A DNA stretch of 64,000 nucleotides, taken from positions 124,001-188,000 of the forward strand of contig RQJH01000005.1 of assembly GCA_014156375.1 (NCBI GenBank), written 5' to 3'. A program made the position numbers and the translations under genes. Below are positions 27,759-36,612 of the stretch, piece after piece (positions within the stretch are counted from its first letter, which is position 1; every line of letters begins with the position of its first letter). This stretch comes from Enterobacteriaceae bacterium 89 (GTDB lineage: Bacteria > Pseudomonadota > Gammaproteobacteria > Enterobacterales > Enterobacteriaceae). Below the pieces are notes generated by a model, which did not search any database, was not told where the DNA came from, and was given only the letters and a program-made list of their open reading frames with translations.

Positions 27759-29135
27759 TTACGGCGTGGCGCGCGGGCGCGAGGCTTTCATCGGGATAAT
27801 CCAGACAATCACCGCGCCGACCACCAGCAGGGCAGCAACAAACCACAGTCCGCTGTTAAAGCTGCCGGTGATATCTTTCAGCCAGCCGATCATAAACGGG
27901 CTTAGCGCGGATCCGATGTTGCCGGTGGCGTTGATCGTTGCGATACCGATGGCCCGTGCGCGCAGGCTGAGCGACTGATCCGGTGTGGTCCAGAAAATCG
28001 CCATCGCGCTGAACGATCCGGTGGAAGCCATGATGATCCCCAGCAGTTGGATAAGGCTGTGATCGGTGGCGGAAGCCAGCAGCCAGCCCGCAGCGGCAAA
28101 CAGATACGGCAAAGCGGTATGGTGTCGACGCTCCTGGTATTTATCGGAGTGTCGGCTCCAGTAAATCATCCCGAGAATGGTGCAAATCTGTGGGATCGCC
28201 GCCAGAAGGCCGATGGTGATATTGCTGCTGCCCTCGTTGAAGCTTTTGAGGATCTGCGGCGTCCAGATGCTGATGGCGCTGAGCGTATTGGTCAGGCAGA
28301 AATAGGCCAGCGTATACATCAGAACCACAGGGGTAAACACCTCGCGCGACAGGCTGCGCTGCTGCATGGCGTGGTGGCTGATAGCGCCCTCCGGCTGCAC
28401 CAGCGACAGTCTGTCGTTCTCCATCATCTCCTGCAAACATTGTTTATCGTCGTCCGTCAGCCAGCGGGCGTTGCCGGGCTTATCGTCGAGATAAAACCAG
28501 ACCATCACCCCCAACAGCACGGACGGGAAGCCTTCCAGCAGGAACAGCCACTGCCAGCCGTGCAGGCTCATGATCCCGTCGAGCGACAGAATATAGCCGG
28601 AAACGATCGAGCCGAGCGCGGTGGTGACCGGCATGGCAATCATAAAAAGCGCGTTGGCACGGGCGCGAAAAAAGGCAGGAAACCAGAAGGTTAAATAGAG
28701 CAGAATGCCGGGAAGAAAACCGGCTTCGGTGATCCCCACCAAAATACGCAGCACGTACAGGCTGGTTGGGCCGGTGGCGAACATGGTGGCGGTAGAGGCA
28801 ATTCCCCACAGCACCATGATGGTGGCGATCCAGCGCCGCGCCCCGACGATGCTGAGCATGATGTTGCTTGGAATACCAAAAATCACGTAGGCGACATAAA
28901 ACAGGGTTGTTGCCAGGCCAAACATGGTGGCATTCAGCCCCAGATCCTGGCCCATCGTCAGCCCGGCGAAGCCGATGTTAATACGGTCGAGAAACGAAAA
29001 AATAAACAGCACGAACAAAAACACGATCAGGCGGCGGAACAGCTTGTTGATCACCGACTGCTGCCGCGCCGTCAGCTGCTTATGCTGATTTGCGGGGTCG
29101 AGCTGGTCCGGTAGTGCAGATGATGTGTCGCTCAT
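27759..29135 (-). CDS. hpaX: 4-hydroxyphenylacetate permease HpaX (MFS)
   Basis: 458 aa major-facilitator protein of the anion:cation symporter type, with about 12 membrane segments. First transmembrane region LIVFLFVLFIFSFLDRINIG with the family D-R-x-N-I-G motif; TEAGFLPGILLYLTFWFP is also typical. Imports 4-hydroxyphenylacetate across the inner membrane. The MSDTSSAL start has AGAGGA. 14 bp before hpaA. Confidence 0.95.
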   Translation of the reverse strand: MSDTSSALPDQLDPANQHKQLTARQQSVINKLFRRLIVFLFVLFIFSFLDRINIGFAGLTMGQDLGLNATMFGLATTLFYVAYVIFGIPSNIMLSIVGARRWIATIMVLWGIASTATMFATGPTSLYVLRILVGITEAGFLPGILLYLTFWFPAFFRARANALFMIAMPVTTALGSIVSGYILSLDGIMSLHGWQWLFLLEGFPSVLLGVMVWFYLDDKPGNARWLTDDDKQCLQEMMENDRLSLVQPEGAISHHAMQQRSLSREVFTPVVLMYTLAYFCLTNTLSAISIWTPQILKSFNEGSSNITIGLLAAIPQICTILGMIYWSRHSDKYQERRHHTALPYLFAAAGWLLASATDHSLIQLLGIIMASTGSFSAMAIFWTTPDQSLSLRARAIGIATINATGNIGSALSPFMIGWLKDITGSFNSGLWFVAALLVVGAVIVWIIPMKASRPRATP

Positions 29136-29190
29136 TATCTTTTTCCTCTGATGGGAATTTTGTAGGGTGAGACGGCTGTTTTGCCCGGCG

Positions 29191-29985
29191 TCAGTACACG
29201 CCAGGCCCGGTGAGACGATCGTTCGCGCTGGCGCCAAATTCTCTGGCTAATGCCTCTGCGGCTCGGGCGAGCAGGGTGGTGTCCACACCGACGGCGACAA
29301 ACAGCGCGCCGAGTTCCAGATAACGTTTTGCCAGCTGTTGGTTGGCCATCAAAATCCCCGGCGCTTTACCGGCGTTGCGGATCTGCGCGATGGCATCTTC
29401 AATCGCGGCCTGAACTTCAGGGTGCTGCGGGTTGCCAGCGAAGCCCATATCCGCACTGAGATCCGCCGGACCGATAAACACGCCGTCAACGCCTTCAACT
29501 TCAAGGATCTGCGGCAGTTTTTTCAGCGCCTCCCGGGTTTCAATTTGCACCAGCACGCACATCACATCGTTGGCTTCATGCAGGTAGTCAGGAATGCGGT
29601 TCCAGCGTGAAGCACGGGCCAGCGCACTTCCCACGCCCCGAATGCCCTGCGGTGGGTAGCGGGTTGCTTTCACCGCCAGCCGCGCTTCTTCGGCGTTTTG
29701 TACCATCGGCACCAGCAGCGTTTGTGCACCCACGTCCAGTAGCTGTTTGATTTGCACCGGATCGTTCCACGATGGCCGCACCACCGGCTGGCTGGCGTAG
29801 GGCGCGATGGCCTGCAGCTGGGTCAGCACGGTCTGCACGTTGTTCGGCGCATGTTCGCCGTCGATCAGCAGCCAGTCGAAGCCAGCTCCTGCCAGCAGCT
29901 CTGCGCTGTAGCTGTTGGCAAGCCCCAGCCATAGGCCAATCTGTGGTTTTCCGGCGCGCAGGGCGTCTTTAAAAGCGTTATGCAT
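29191..29985 (-). CDS. hpaI: 4-hydroxy-2-oxo-heptane-1,7-dioate aldolase HpaI
   Basis: 264 aa class II (metal-dependent) HpcH/HpaI aldolase giving pyruvate and succinic semialdehyde, the last step of the meta pathway. Active-site stretches: [32 protein letters not shown] and [14 protein letters not shown]. The MHNAFK start (29985) has AAGGAA; a longer open frame upstream has no homology. 10 bp after hpaH. Confidence 0.95.
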   Translation of the reverse strand: MHNAFKDALRAGKPQIGLWLGLANSYSAELLAGAGFDWLLIDGEHAPNNVQTVLTQLQAIAPYASQPVVRPSWNDPVQIKQLLDVGAQTLLVPMVQNAEEARLAVKATRYPPQGIRGVGSALARASRWNRIPDYLHEANDVMCVLVQIETREALKKLPQILEVEGVDGVFIGPADLSADMGFAGNPQHPEVQAAIEDAIAQIRNAGKAPGILMANQQLAKRYLELGALFVAVGVDTTLLARAAEALAREFGASANDRLTGPGVY

Positions 29986-29995
29986 CGTGTTTTCC

Positions 29996-30799
29996 TTACA
30001 CAAAGTGGCAGCTGATGGAGCCCATGTTGCCGTAATCAACATGGAAGGTGTCGCCCTTACGTGCCGGTACCGGACGAGTGAAGGAGCCGCCAAGGATGAT
30101 TTGCCCGGGTTCCAGCTGTACGTCGTACGGTGCCAGCTTATTAGCCAGCCATGCCACGCCGTTGGCCGGATGATTAAGCACGCCCGCCGCCACGCCGCTC
30201 TCTTCAATCACGCCGTTGCGATACAGCAGGGCGGAGATCCAGCGCAGATCCAGCTCGTCGGGTTTGATCGGCCGACCGCCAAGGATCACGCCTGCGTTGG
30301 CGGCGTTATCGGAAATGGTGTCGAACACTTTGCGCGGACGCTGAGTTTCCGGATCGATGTTGTGGCAGCGGGCGTCGATCAGCTCCAGAGCCGGAATAAC
30401 ATAATCCGTGGCGTTATAGACGTCGAACAGCGTGCAGTTCGGGCCACGCAGCGGTTTTGCCAGCACGAAAGCCAGTTCCACTTCTATGCGCGGCACGATA
30501 AAGCGATCGGTCGGGATATCGCTGCCGTCGTGGAAAAACATATCGTCCAGCAGCGCGCCGTAATCGGGTTCGCTGATCTGCGAGCTGGCCTGCATCGCTT
30601 TTGAGGTGAGGCCGATTTTATGGCCTTTCAGCGTGCGCCCCTCGGCAATTTTCAGCTCAACCCATTCGCGCTGCACCGCGTAGGCGTCTTCGATAGTGAT
30701 GGCCGGGTAATCGAGCGAAATGGCGCGGATCTGCTCGCGCTGCTTTTCAGCCTGATTCAGCCGCTGGGCTATCAGGGTTCGGGTTTGTTTATCAAGCAT
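29996..30799 (-). CDS. hpaH: 2-oxo-hept-3-ene-1,7-dioate hydratase HpaH
   Basis: 267 aa, as in E. coli. Metal-dependent hydratase that adds water to 2-oxo-hept-3-ene-1,7-dioate before the aldolase step. Conserved [14 protein letters not shown] and the metal-ligand region [13 protein letters not shown] (E-x-E); [16 protein letters not shown] is near the end. Start MLDKQTRT with AGGAA upstream; the longer frame runs back through a REP element and is rejected. Confidence 0.95.
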   Translation of the reverse strand: MLDKQTRTLIAQRLNQAEKQREQIRAISLDYPAITIEDAYAVQREWVELKIAEGRTLKGHKIGLTSKAMQASSQISEPDYGALLDDMFFHDGSDIPTDRFIVPRIEVELAFVLAKPLRGPNCTLFDVYNATDYVIPALELIDARCHNIDPETQRPRKVFDTISDNAANAGVILGGRPIKPDELDLRWISALLYRNGVIEESGVAAGVLNHPANGVAWLANKLAPYDVQLEPGQIILGGSFTRPVPARKGDTFHVDYGNMGSISCHFV

Positions 30800-30821
30800 G
30801 TTGATTCCTGTGCGGTGCGTT

Positions 30822-30896
30822 GCCGGATGCGCTTCGCTTATCCGGCCTACGGTTTGAGGCCTTTGTAGGCCCGGTAAGCAAAGCGCACCGGGCAAT
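30822..30896. repeat. REP/BIME element inside the hpa operon
   Basis: GCCGGATGCGCTTCGCTTATC and GGCCCGGTAAGCAAAGCGCAC-CGGGC, inverted, in the 104 bp gap between hpaF and hpaH. REP units in operons often mark mRNA-processing or stability points. Confidence 0.87.
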
Positions 30897-30903
30897 TTGC
30901 TCA

Positions 30904-31284
30904 TTATTTAAAGAGGGCATGCACGTTGTTCTGCTTGTAATTCAGAGTTGGGTGCAGCTCTTCAATCTCAAATGACAGCGCCAGATAGCGGCTGTCCATC
31001 AGCGCGGCGAAATGGGTTTTAATCAGCTCAAACAGCATTTCGCCCACCTGCTGGCGGCTTTCCAGATTGCGGCCGCTGCCGATTTTCAGCGTCATGTGCA
31101 CGAAGGCGTAATCGTGCTGACCGTCGGCCATCTGCCAGGTATCCAGCCAGTGCGCGCGGCTGCGGATCCCGCCGAGGGGAAAAATTCCGGTGGCGGCGAG
31201 CGCGTCGTTAACTTTGGCGAACAGGCCCGGCAGGTCGGCCTGCTCACGGATGTTGTCAGTACATTCAGCGATAAAATGTGGCAT
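30904..31284 (-). CDS. hpaF: 5-carboxymethyl-2-hydroxymuconate delta-isomerase HpaF
   Basis: 126 aa, the CHMI size. Tautomerase-superfamily trimeric enzyme with the catalytic Pro after the initiator Met ([11 protein letters not shown]). It isomerises 5-carboxymethyl-2-hydroxymuconate to the 2-oxo form for HpaG. Ends [20 protein letters not shown]. 9 bp after hpaD. Confidence 0.95.
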   Translation of the reverse strand: MPHFIAECTDNIREQADLPGLFAKVNDALAATGIFPLGGIRSRAHWLDTWQMADGQHDYAFVHMTLKIGSGRNLESRQQVGEMLFELIKTHFAALMDSRYLALSFEIEELHPTLNYKQNNVHALFK

Positions 31285-31293
31285 CAGGCGTCC

Positions 31294-32145
31294 TTATGCG
31301 GGCAGCGGGAACACGGCGTTGACCTGACCGGTGCCGGAGCTGGCGAACAGGTCGGTGATAAACTCCACCTTGCCGTCGTAGTTATCCCAGCCGAGCATGC
31401 CGAGCAGCATCACGGTGTCGTGCATGTTGCCTTCGCCGTAGCAGTAGTCGGCGTACTCCGGCAGCATGCTGCAAAACTCTTTGAACTGGCCTTCGCGCCA
31501 CAGCTTCACCACGCGCTCGTCCATCTGGCGGTCAAACTCGCGGGTATAGCTGTTCATGCCTTCTTCCGCACGCTGATCGTCAATAAAGCGATGCGACAGC
31601 GAACCGCTGGCGAGCACCGCCACGGTGCCGTCGTACTGCTCAATCGCTTTGAGAATGGCTTCGCCGAGCCTGCGGCTGTCGGCAAAATCGTGGACGGTAC
31701 AGAAGGCGGAAATCGACACCACTTTGAAGTGTTTGTCGGCGTTCATGTAGCGCATCGGCACCAGCGTGCCGTACTCCAGCTTCAGGCTTGGAATGTTGTG
31801 CGCTTTGGCGCGCACGCCGAGCTTCACGGCCTCATCGGCAATCAGCTGGCCGAGTTCAGGGTTGCCGCTGTAGTCGTAGGTCATGTCGCGAATAAAATGC
31901 GGCAGCTCGTTGCTGGTGTAGACCCCGGAAAAATGGTCGGCGCAGTTGATGTGGTAGGCGCTGTTCACCAGCCAGTGGGTATCGAAAACGATAATGGTAT
32001 CGACGCCCATTTCGCGACAGCGCTTGCCAATTTCTTTGTGTCCGTCGATAGCGGACTGACGGCAGCCGAAGTTTTTCCCCGGTATCTCAGACAGGTACAT
32101 CGACGGCACGTGGGTGATTTTTGCTGCTAATGCTAACTTGCCCAT
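31294..32145 (-). CDS. hpaD: 3,4-dihydroxyphenylacetate 2,3-dioxygenase HpaD
   Basis: 283 aa extradiol ring-cleaving dioxygenase of the LigB (type II/III) class, opening homoprotocatechuate to 5-carboxymethyl-2-hydroxymuconate semialdehyde. Metal-site histidines are likely those in AAKITHVPSMYLSE and VFDTHWLVNSAYH; GSLSHRFIDDQRAEEGMN is conserved. One base separates it from hpaE, implying coupled translation. Confidence 0.95.
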   Translation of the reverse strand: MGKLALAAKITHVPSMYLSEIPGKNFGCRQSAIDGHKEIGKRCREMGVDTIIVFDTHWLVNSAYHINCADHFSGVYTSNELPHFIRDMTYDYSGNPELGQLIADEAVKLGVRAKAHNIPSLKLEYGTLVPMRYMNADKHFKVVSISAFCTVHDFADSRRLGEAILKAIEQYDGTVAVLASGSLSHRFIDDQRAEEGMNSYTREFDRQMDERVVKLWREGQFKEFCSMLPEYADYCYGEGNMHDTVMLLGMLGWDNYDGKVEFITDLFASSGTGQVNAVFPLPA

Positions 32146-32146
32146 A

Positions 32147-33613
32147 TCAGACTCCCCATTTTGGGATCGGATGGTCGCCCATGGAAATGCAGACGTTCTT
32201 CATCTCCGCGAAGACTTCAAAGCTGTATTCCCCGCCCTCGCGGCCGGTACCGGAGGCTTTCACGCCGCCGAACGGCTGGCGCAGGTCGCGCACGTTCTGG
32301 GTGTTAACGAACACCATTCCGGCTTCGATACCGCGTGCCAGACGCAGCACTTTGCTGACATCCTGGGTCCAGATGTAGGAAGCCAGGCCGTACTCCACGT
32401 CGTTAGCCAGACGCAGCCCTTCGGCTTCATCTTTAAACGGCAGCAGGCAGGCGACGGGCCCGAAGATCTCTTCCTGGGCCACGCGCATTCTGTTGTCGAC
32501 GTCTGCCAGCACCGTCGGGCGCAGGAAGTTGCCGTTTTTCAGGTGCGCTGGCAGGTCGGTCGGTTTATCCGGGCCGCCCGCCAGCAGGGTTGCGCCTTCT
32601 TCAATGCCGATGCGGATATAGCCGGAGACTTTCTCCCAGTGCTGCTGGCTGATAAGCGCTCCAACCTGAGTATTCGGATCGGCCGGGTCGCCCACGCGCA
32701 GGCGGTTAGCGCGCTCGGCAAAGCGCTTCACGAACTCCGGATAGATGCTCTGCTGAATAAAAATGCGCGAGCCAGCGGTGCAGCGTTCGCCGTTGATCGA
32801 GAAGATGGTGAACAGCGCGGCGTCGAGGGCGCGCTCGATATCGGCATCTTCAAAAATCAGCACCGGTGATTTGCCGCCGAGCTCCATCGAGTACTTTTTC
32901 AGTCCGGCGTTTTTCATGATGTTGCGCCCGGTGGCTGTGCCGCCGGTGAATGACACGGCGCGCACGTCGTGATGGCGCACCAGCGCATCGCCTGCCGTTG
33001 CGCCATAGCCTTGCACCACGTTCAGCACACCTGCCGGAATACCGGCTTCCAGCGCCAGCTCACCCAGACGGTCGGCGGTCAGCGGTGACAGTTCGGACAT
33101 CTTCAGCACCGCGGTGTTGCCGAGCGCCAGGCACGGCGCAACCTTCCAGGTGGCGGTCATAAACGGCACGTTCCATGGCGACACCAGCGCACATACACCC
33201 ACCGGCTGCACCAGCGTGTAGTTGAGCATCTTGTCGTCGACCGGGTAGGTTTTGCCGTTCATCTGTTGGCACACTTCGGCGAAAAACTCGAAGTTGTGCG
33301 AGGCGCGTGGGATCAGCACGTTTTTAGTCTGGTGGATCGGCAAACCGGTATCGGCGGTTTCCATGGCGGCGATCTCAGGCACGTTCTGATCGATAAGATC
33401 CCCCAGCCGACGCATCAGGCGCGCGCGCTCTTTCATCGGCAGGTTAGCCCATTTCGGGAACGCCTCTTTCGCTGCGGCCACTGCCTGATTCACCTCGGTT
33501 TCGCCGCCGGAGGCCACTTCGGCCAGCACTTCGCCGGTAGCCGGGTTGGTGGTGTGGAAGTAGTCGTTACCCGGAACGTTTTTGCCGTTGATCCAATGGT
33601 TAATCTTTTTCAT
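32147..33613 (-). CDS. hpaE: 5-carboxymethyl-2-hydroxymuconate semialdehyde dehydrogenase HpaE
   Basis: 488 aa NAD-dependent aldehyde dehydrogenase. Active-site motifs: MELGGKSPVLIFEDAD (general-base Glu) and NGERCTAGSRIF (catalytic Cys); SFTGGTATGRNIM is the NAD-binding region. Oxidises the ring-cleavage semialdehyde. Its ATG shares one base with the hpaG stop (TAATG). Confidence 0.96.
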   Translation of the reverse strand: MKKINHWINGKNVPGNDYFHTTNPATGEVLAEVASGGETEVNQAVAAAKEAFPKWANLPMKERARLMRRLGDLIDQNVPEIAAMETADTGLPIHQTKNVLIPRASHNFEFFAEVCQQMNGKTYPVDDKMLNYTLVQPVGVCALVSPWNVPFMTATWKVAPCLALGNTAVLKMSELSPLTADRLGELALEAGIPAGVLNVVQGYGATAGDALVRHHDVRAVSFTGGTATGRNIMKNAGLKKYSMELGGKSPVLIFEDADIERALDAALFTIFSINGERCTAGSRIFIQQSIYPEFVKRFAERANRLRVGDPADPNTQVGALISQQHWEKVSGYIRIGIEEGATLLAGGPDKPTDLPAHLKNGNFLRPTVLADVDNRMRVAQEEIFGPVACLLPFKDEAEGLRLANDVEYGLASYIWTQDVSKVLRLARGIEAGMVFVNTQNVRDLRQPFGGVKASGTGREGGEYSFEVFAEMKNVCISMGDHPIPKWGV

Positions 33614-34899
33614 TACGCTGTTTCCTCACTGACAATCCGGTTCACCAGGCGACCAACGCCTTCCACTTCCACCACCACTTCGTCCCCCGGCACCACGTCG
33701 GACAGGCCTTTCGGCGTGCCGGTGGCGATCATGTCGCCCGGTTGCAGGGTCATAAATTCGCTTAAATAAGCGATCAGGTAGGGAACGCTGAAGATCAGAT
33801 CGGCCGTGGTGCCCTGCTGGCGCAGCTCGCCGTTGACGAAGGTTCTCAGGGTTAAGTTGTGCGGATCGGGAATGGCCTCTTTCGGCACAATCACAGGCGA
33901 AATGGGCGTCAGTCCGTCGCGGCTTTTCACCCGCAGGTTGGGGCGATAGTAGTTTTCCAGATAGTCACGGATCGCATAGTCGTTACACACCGTATAGCCC
34001 GCGACGTAATCCATCGCCTCCGCTTCGGTTACGTGACGCGCGGTTTTGCCGATGACCACCACCAGTTCGGCCTCGTAGTGCATGTATTCCACGTTATTCG
34101 GACGCACCGAAGTCTGATTGTCACCGTTGAAAGTATTGGCGGCTTTGATAAACACCAGCGGCTCTTCCGGTGGTTTGAAGTCCAGCTCGCTGGCGTGGTC
34201 GGCGTAGTTCAGCCCCAGCGCAAACAGAGTGCCGTTGGGATGAGGCAGCGCCGGGATTGTGCGCGGCGCAGGGAGGTCACGCTCATCGACAACCGGGTTT
34301 TCCAGCGGCGGAAAACCTTCTGCCAGCACGCGTACGCGATCGCCGGGTTGCAGCGCGACGCGGTGCTGCGGCGTGCCGAGCAGAATGGCGTCTCCCGGAT
34401 TCAGGGTCGCGAACTCGCTCAGGGCGCTCAGCAGCTCAGCGGCGCTGCGCACCAGATCGGCGGTGTTCCAGCAATCGGCCTGGCGACCGTTGATTTCGGT
34501 GATCACGCTGATGGCATCGACATTGCTGAGGCTGACCATCTCGCCCAACGGGCAAAAGCCATCGCGGCATTTTGCTTTGATAGCCGGGCGGTAGAAGCTC
34601 TCTTCCGGCAGGCTGACTTCGTTCGCCAGCGCGTAGCCTGCGATGTAGCGATGCGCATCCGCCACTTTAACTTTGCTGGCTGTTTTACCGACCACCAGTG
34701 CAATAGTGGCGCCGCTCAGGACCTGCTGATGAGCCGGATAAGGGATTGGCTCACCGCTGCGGATCACCGTATTGCGCGGCTTGATAAACCACACGGCGGT
34801 TTTTGGCGGGGTGTTGTAGGGTGCGGCGTTGAACGCCTCGTGCCAGGCGTCAATCTGGCTTTGATGGTTGAGTGCGACGGCGAAAACTGTGCCTTTCAT
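33613..34899 (-). CDS. hpaG: Bifunctional OPET decarboxylase/HHDD isomerase HpaG
   Basis: 428 aa made of two tandem FAH-family domains (about 1-205 and 215-428), as in E. coli HpaG. Decarboxylates 5-oxopent-3-ene-1,2,5-tricarboxylate and isomerises the product. Domain repeats show: VWFIKPRNTVI / LVFIKAANTF, and ALVVGKTASKV / LVVVIGKTARHV, plus PGDAILLGTP / PGDMIATGTP. First gene of the catabolic operon, divergent from hpaR. Confidence 0.95.
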   Translation of the reverse strand: MKGTVFAVALNHQSQIDAWHEAFNAAPYNTPPKTAVWFIKPRNTVIRSGEPIPYPAHQQVLSGATIALVVGKTASKVKVADAHRYIAGYALANEVSLPEESFYRPAIKAKCRDGFCPLGEMVSLSNVDAISVITEINGRQADCWNTADLVRSAAELLSALSEFATLNPGDAILLGTPQHRVALQPGDRVRVLAEGFPPLENPVVDERDLPAPRTIPALPHPNGTLFALGLNYADHASELDFKPPEEPLVFIKAANTFNGDNQTSVRPNNVEYMHYEAELVVVIGKTARHVTEAEAMDYVAGYTVCNDYAIRDYLENYYRPNLRVKSRDGLTPISPVIVPKEAIPDPHNLTLRTFVNGELRQQGTTADLIFSVPYLIAYLSEFMTLQPGDMIATGTPKGLSDVVPGDEVVVEVEGVGRLVNRIVSEETA

Positions 34900-35182
34900 G
34901 AACCACTCCTCAGGTCCCGTTTTTTACGGTTAGTGCATTTCATTAATATATTAACGATTATCTTTATGCCACCGAGCTGGGGTTGGCAAATCAAAGTGAA
35001 TGTTTTGTGATCTAATTAACGTATAATTTACATTTGTTTAAAATTATCTTTTATTATCAATAAATTATGTTTTTATGCTGTTTTTTAAAGGCTTTATTGC
35101 TCAGAAACCGGTTGCGGAAAGTAGCGGGGATGGTTGATTATTCATGTATTAATGATGTTGAAAGATGAGCTGGAGTGTTGTG
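34900..35182. promoter_or_regulatory. hpaG-hpaR divergent control region
   Basis: 283 bp, strongly AT-rich at 34940-35095. A TATAAT hexamer sits at 35022-35027. Two related segments sharing ATTAACG (34940-34956 and 35013-35021) could be parts of HpaR operators. TTTTGTGATCTAA at 35004-35016 is a CRP half-site. E. coli HpaR binds two operators in this gap and CRP/IHF act here; exact equivalents were not proven. Confidence 0.5.
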
Positions 35183-35629
35183 ATGCATGATTCGTTAACC
35201 ATTGCGCTGTTGCAGGCGAGAGAAACGGCGATGGGTTACTTCCGGCCGATTGTGAAGCAGCATAATCTGACCGAACAGCAGTGGCGCATTGTGCGCGTGC
35301 TGGCGGAGCATCCGTCGATGGATTTCCACGAGCTGGCGTTTCGCACCTGCATTCTGCGCCCGAGCCTGACCGGCATACTGACCCGCATGGAGCGCGACGG
35401 TCTGGTGCTGCGATTAAAGCCGGTCAACGATCAGCGTAAGCTGTACGTGTCACTGACCAAACAGGGCTACGCGCTGTATGAACATGCGCAGGCGCTGGTT
35501 GAAGAGGCCTATCAACAGATTGAAGCGGAGTACACGCCGGAAAAAATGCAGCAGCTGACCACGCTGCTGGAAGAATTCATCGCCCTCGGCAACCGCCATA
35601 TCTCCGAAAGGGGAGAAGAAGAAGAATAA
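35183..35629 (+). CDS. hpaR: MarR-family repressor HpaR
   Basis: 148 aa. Winged-helix MarR repressor of the hpa meta operon, released by pathway aromatics. DNA-binding core: NLTEQQWRIVRVLAEHPSMD, ILRPSLTGILTRMERDGLV and the wing LKPVNDQRKLYVSLT. The MHDSLTIALLQARE start (35183) follows GGAG and gives the E. coli-like length; an ATG six codons earlier is possible. The C-terminus is acidic (RGEEEE). Confidence 0.94.
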   Translation: MHDSLTIALLQARETAMGYFRPIVKQHNLTEQQWRIVRVLAEHPSMDFHELAFRTCILRPSLTGILTRMERDGLVLRLKPVNDQRKLYVSLTKQGYALYEHAQALVEEAYQQIEAEYTPEKMQQLTTLLEEFIALGNRHISERGEEEE

Positions 35630-35786
35630 GGGGCGAATAAGCGGAACGCGAAATCGAATGAAACTCCTTCTCCACAATCCCGTCACAATGATTAACTGAC
35701 TTTGCACTTGTCCTATATCGAATGACGGAGCGGGCGACATACTTAAATCGTAAACGCTTCTACATTCCTTCTGAGAGGGTTAAAAA

Positions 35787-36062
35787 ATGAAAACGACTTC
35801 TCTGCTGACAGGTGCTCTATTGATGGTGCTTTCCGGGGCTGCGATGGCTGCGGGTCCCAAACAGGTCGATGCCGCGCAGGCGAGCGGTTTGCAGGAAATG
35901 GGCACTGTTGACGTGTCAGGTATTGCTGGTTCGTCAGATGACGCCGTGCACGCCCTGAAACAAAAAGCGATGCAGGACAACGCTGGACATTATCAAATTA
36001 TTGCGCTGGGGAATCCATCTGACTCCAGCCTGTGGGATGGCTCGGCTATTCTGTACAAATAA
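35787..36062 (+). CDS. DUF1471 (YhcN/BhsA-type) small periplasmic protein
   Basis: 91 aa with a Sec signal (MKTTSLLTGALLMVLSGAAMA, cleavage around residue 22) and a mature DUF1471 domain: GLQEMGTVDVSGIAGSSDDAVHALKQKA ending GSAILYK. Relatives (YhcN, BhsA, McbA) respond to acid, peroxide or biofilm signals and are found in the periplasm or outer membrane. Which paralogue this is cannot be told. It sits alone between hpaR and tdcA with its own terminator; a GAGAGGG ribosome-binding site precedes it. Not at this place in E. coli K-12. Confidence 0.87.
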   Translation: MKTTSLLTGALLMVLSGAAMAAGPKQVDAAQASGLQEMGTVDVSGIAGSSDDAVHALKQKAMQDNAGHYQIIALGNPSDSSLWDGSAILYK

Positions 36063-36101
36063 GCTGCTGAGTGGATCGCTTTTGCCTCTCAGTACTTCTG
36101 G

Positions 36102-36127
36102 AGCCCCACTTTGGTGGGGCTTTTTTA
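36102..36127 (+). terminator. Intrinsic terminator after the DUF1471 gene
   Basis: AGCCCCAC / GTGGGGCT stem with short TTTG loop, followed by TTTTTT. Confidence 0.9.
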
Positions 36128-36612
36128 TGGCAAAAATTCTGAATGTTGCGTGGTTGTTGATGCTTGGTGTTGAGTGTTAATAATTATTCATATCAATGAT
36201 AATTGGATGCTGTTTCCCGGCGCGGAGATAACAACTTATGTGACAGCAATCGTATTTATAATTGACTTTTTGGTGTGGTCATTAAAATCATTTTATTTTT
36301 TAAAATTATATCGCATATATAATTCATGAGAATTAATACTAAATCGTATAAAAGATGGGCTAAACTTATTTTTCATGAATTTAAATGCTCAATTTATCGC
36401 CATAAAATAAATTTATTACTCTTAGTTTTATTGACTAATGTCAGGTAGTTGTCTGATTAATTCTCTTGTATCTATTTGAAATATAATGCTTATATTGATT
36501 TTTGTGACCTGCGTTCGTAATGGCTTAATATAAATTGTGAGTGATCGCACATACCGTTGCACTGTTAATTTACTAGAATCCTCAGCGAAAAATGGAATAT
36601 GGAAAGGGTGCT
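36128..36612 (+). promoter_or_regulatory. tdc operon upstream control region
   Basis: About 485 bp, gene-free and very AT-rich (36180-36530), as expected of the long tdc promoter that uses IHF bending. I see no divergent tdcR-like reading frame with a credible ribosome-binding site. The CRP site is listed separately. A TAGAAT candidate -10 lies at 36574-36579. Confidence 0.6.
36536..36551 (+). promoter_or_regulatory. CRP-binding site of the tdc promoter
   Basis: TGTGAGTGATCGCACA matches the CRP palindrome TGTGA-N6-TCACA with one mismatch. The centre (36543.5) is about 33 bp upstream of the candidate -10 box, consistent with class II activation near -41.5. In E. coli tdc is cAMP-CRP dependent. 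Confidence 0.82.

Noticed and set aside
31012-32130. Long open frame (372 codons) antisense to hpaF and hpaD
   Set aside because: Covers two convincingly conserved enzymes on the other strand; GC-rich third positions leave antisense frames open by chance.
36178-36206. Fur-box-like AATAATTATTCATATCAATG-ATAAT
   Set aside because: Only a loose match in a generally AT-rich segment, and no iron-related gene is adjacent.
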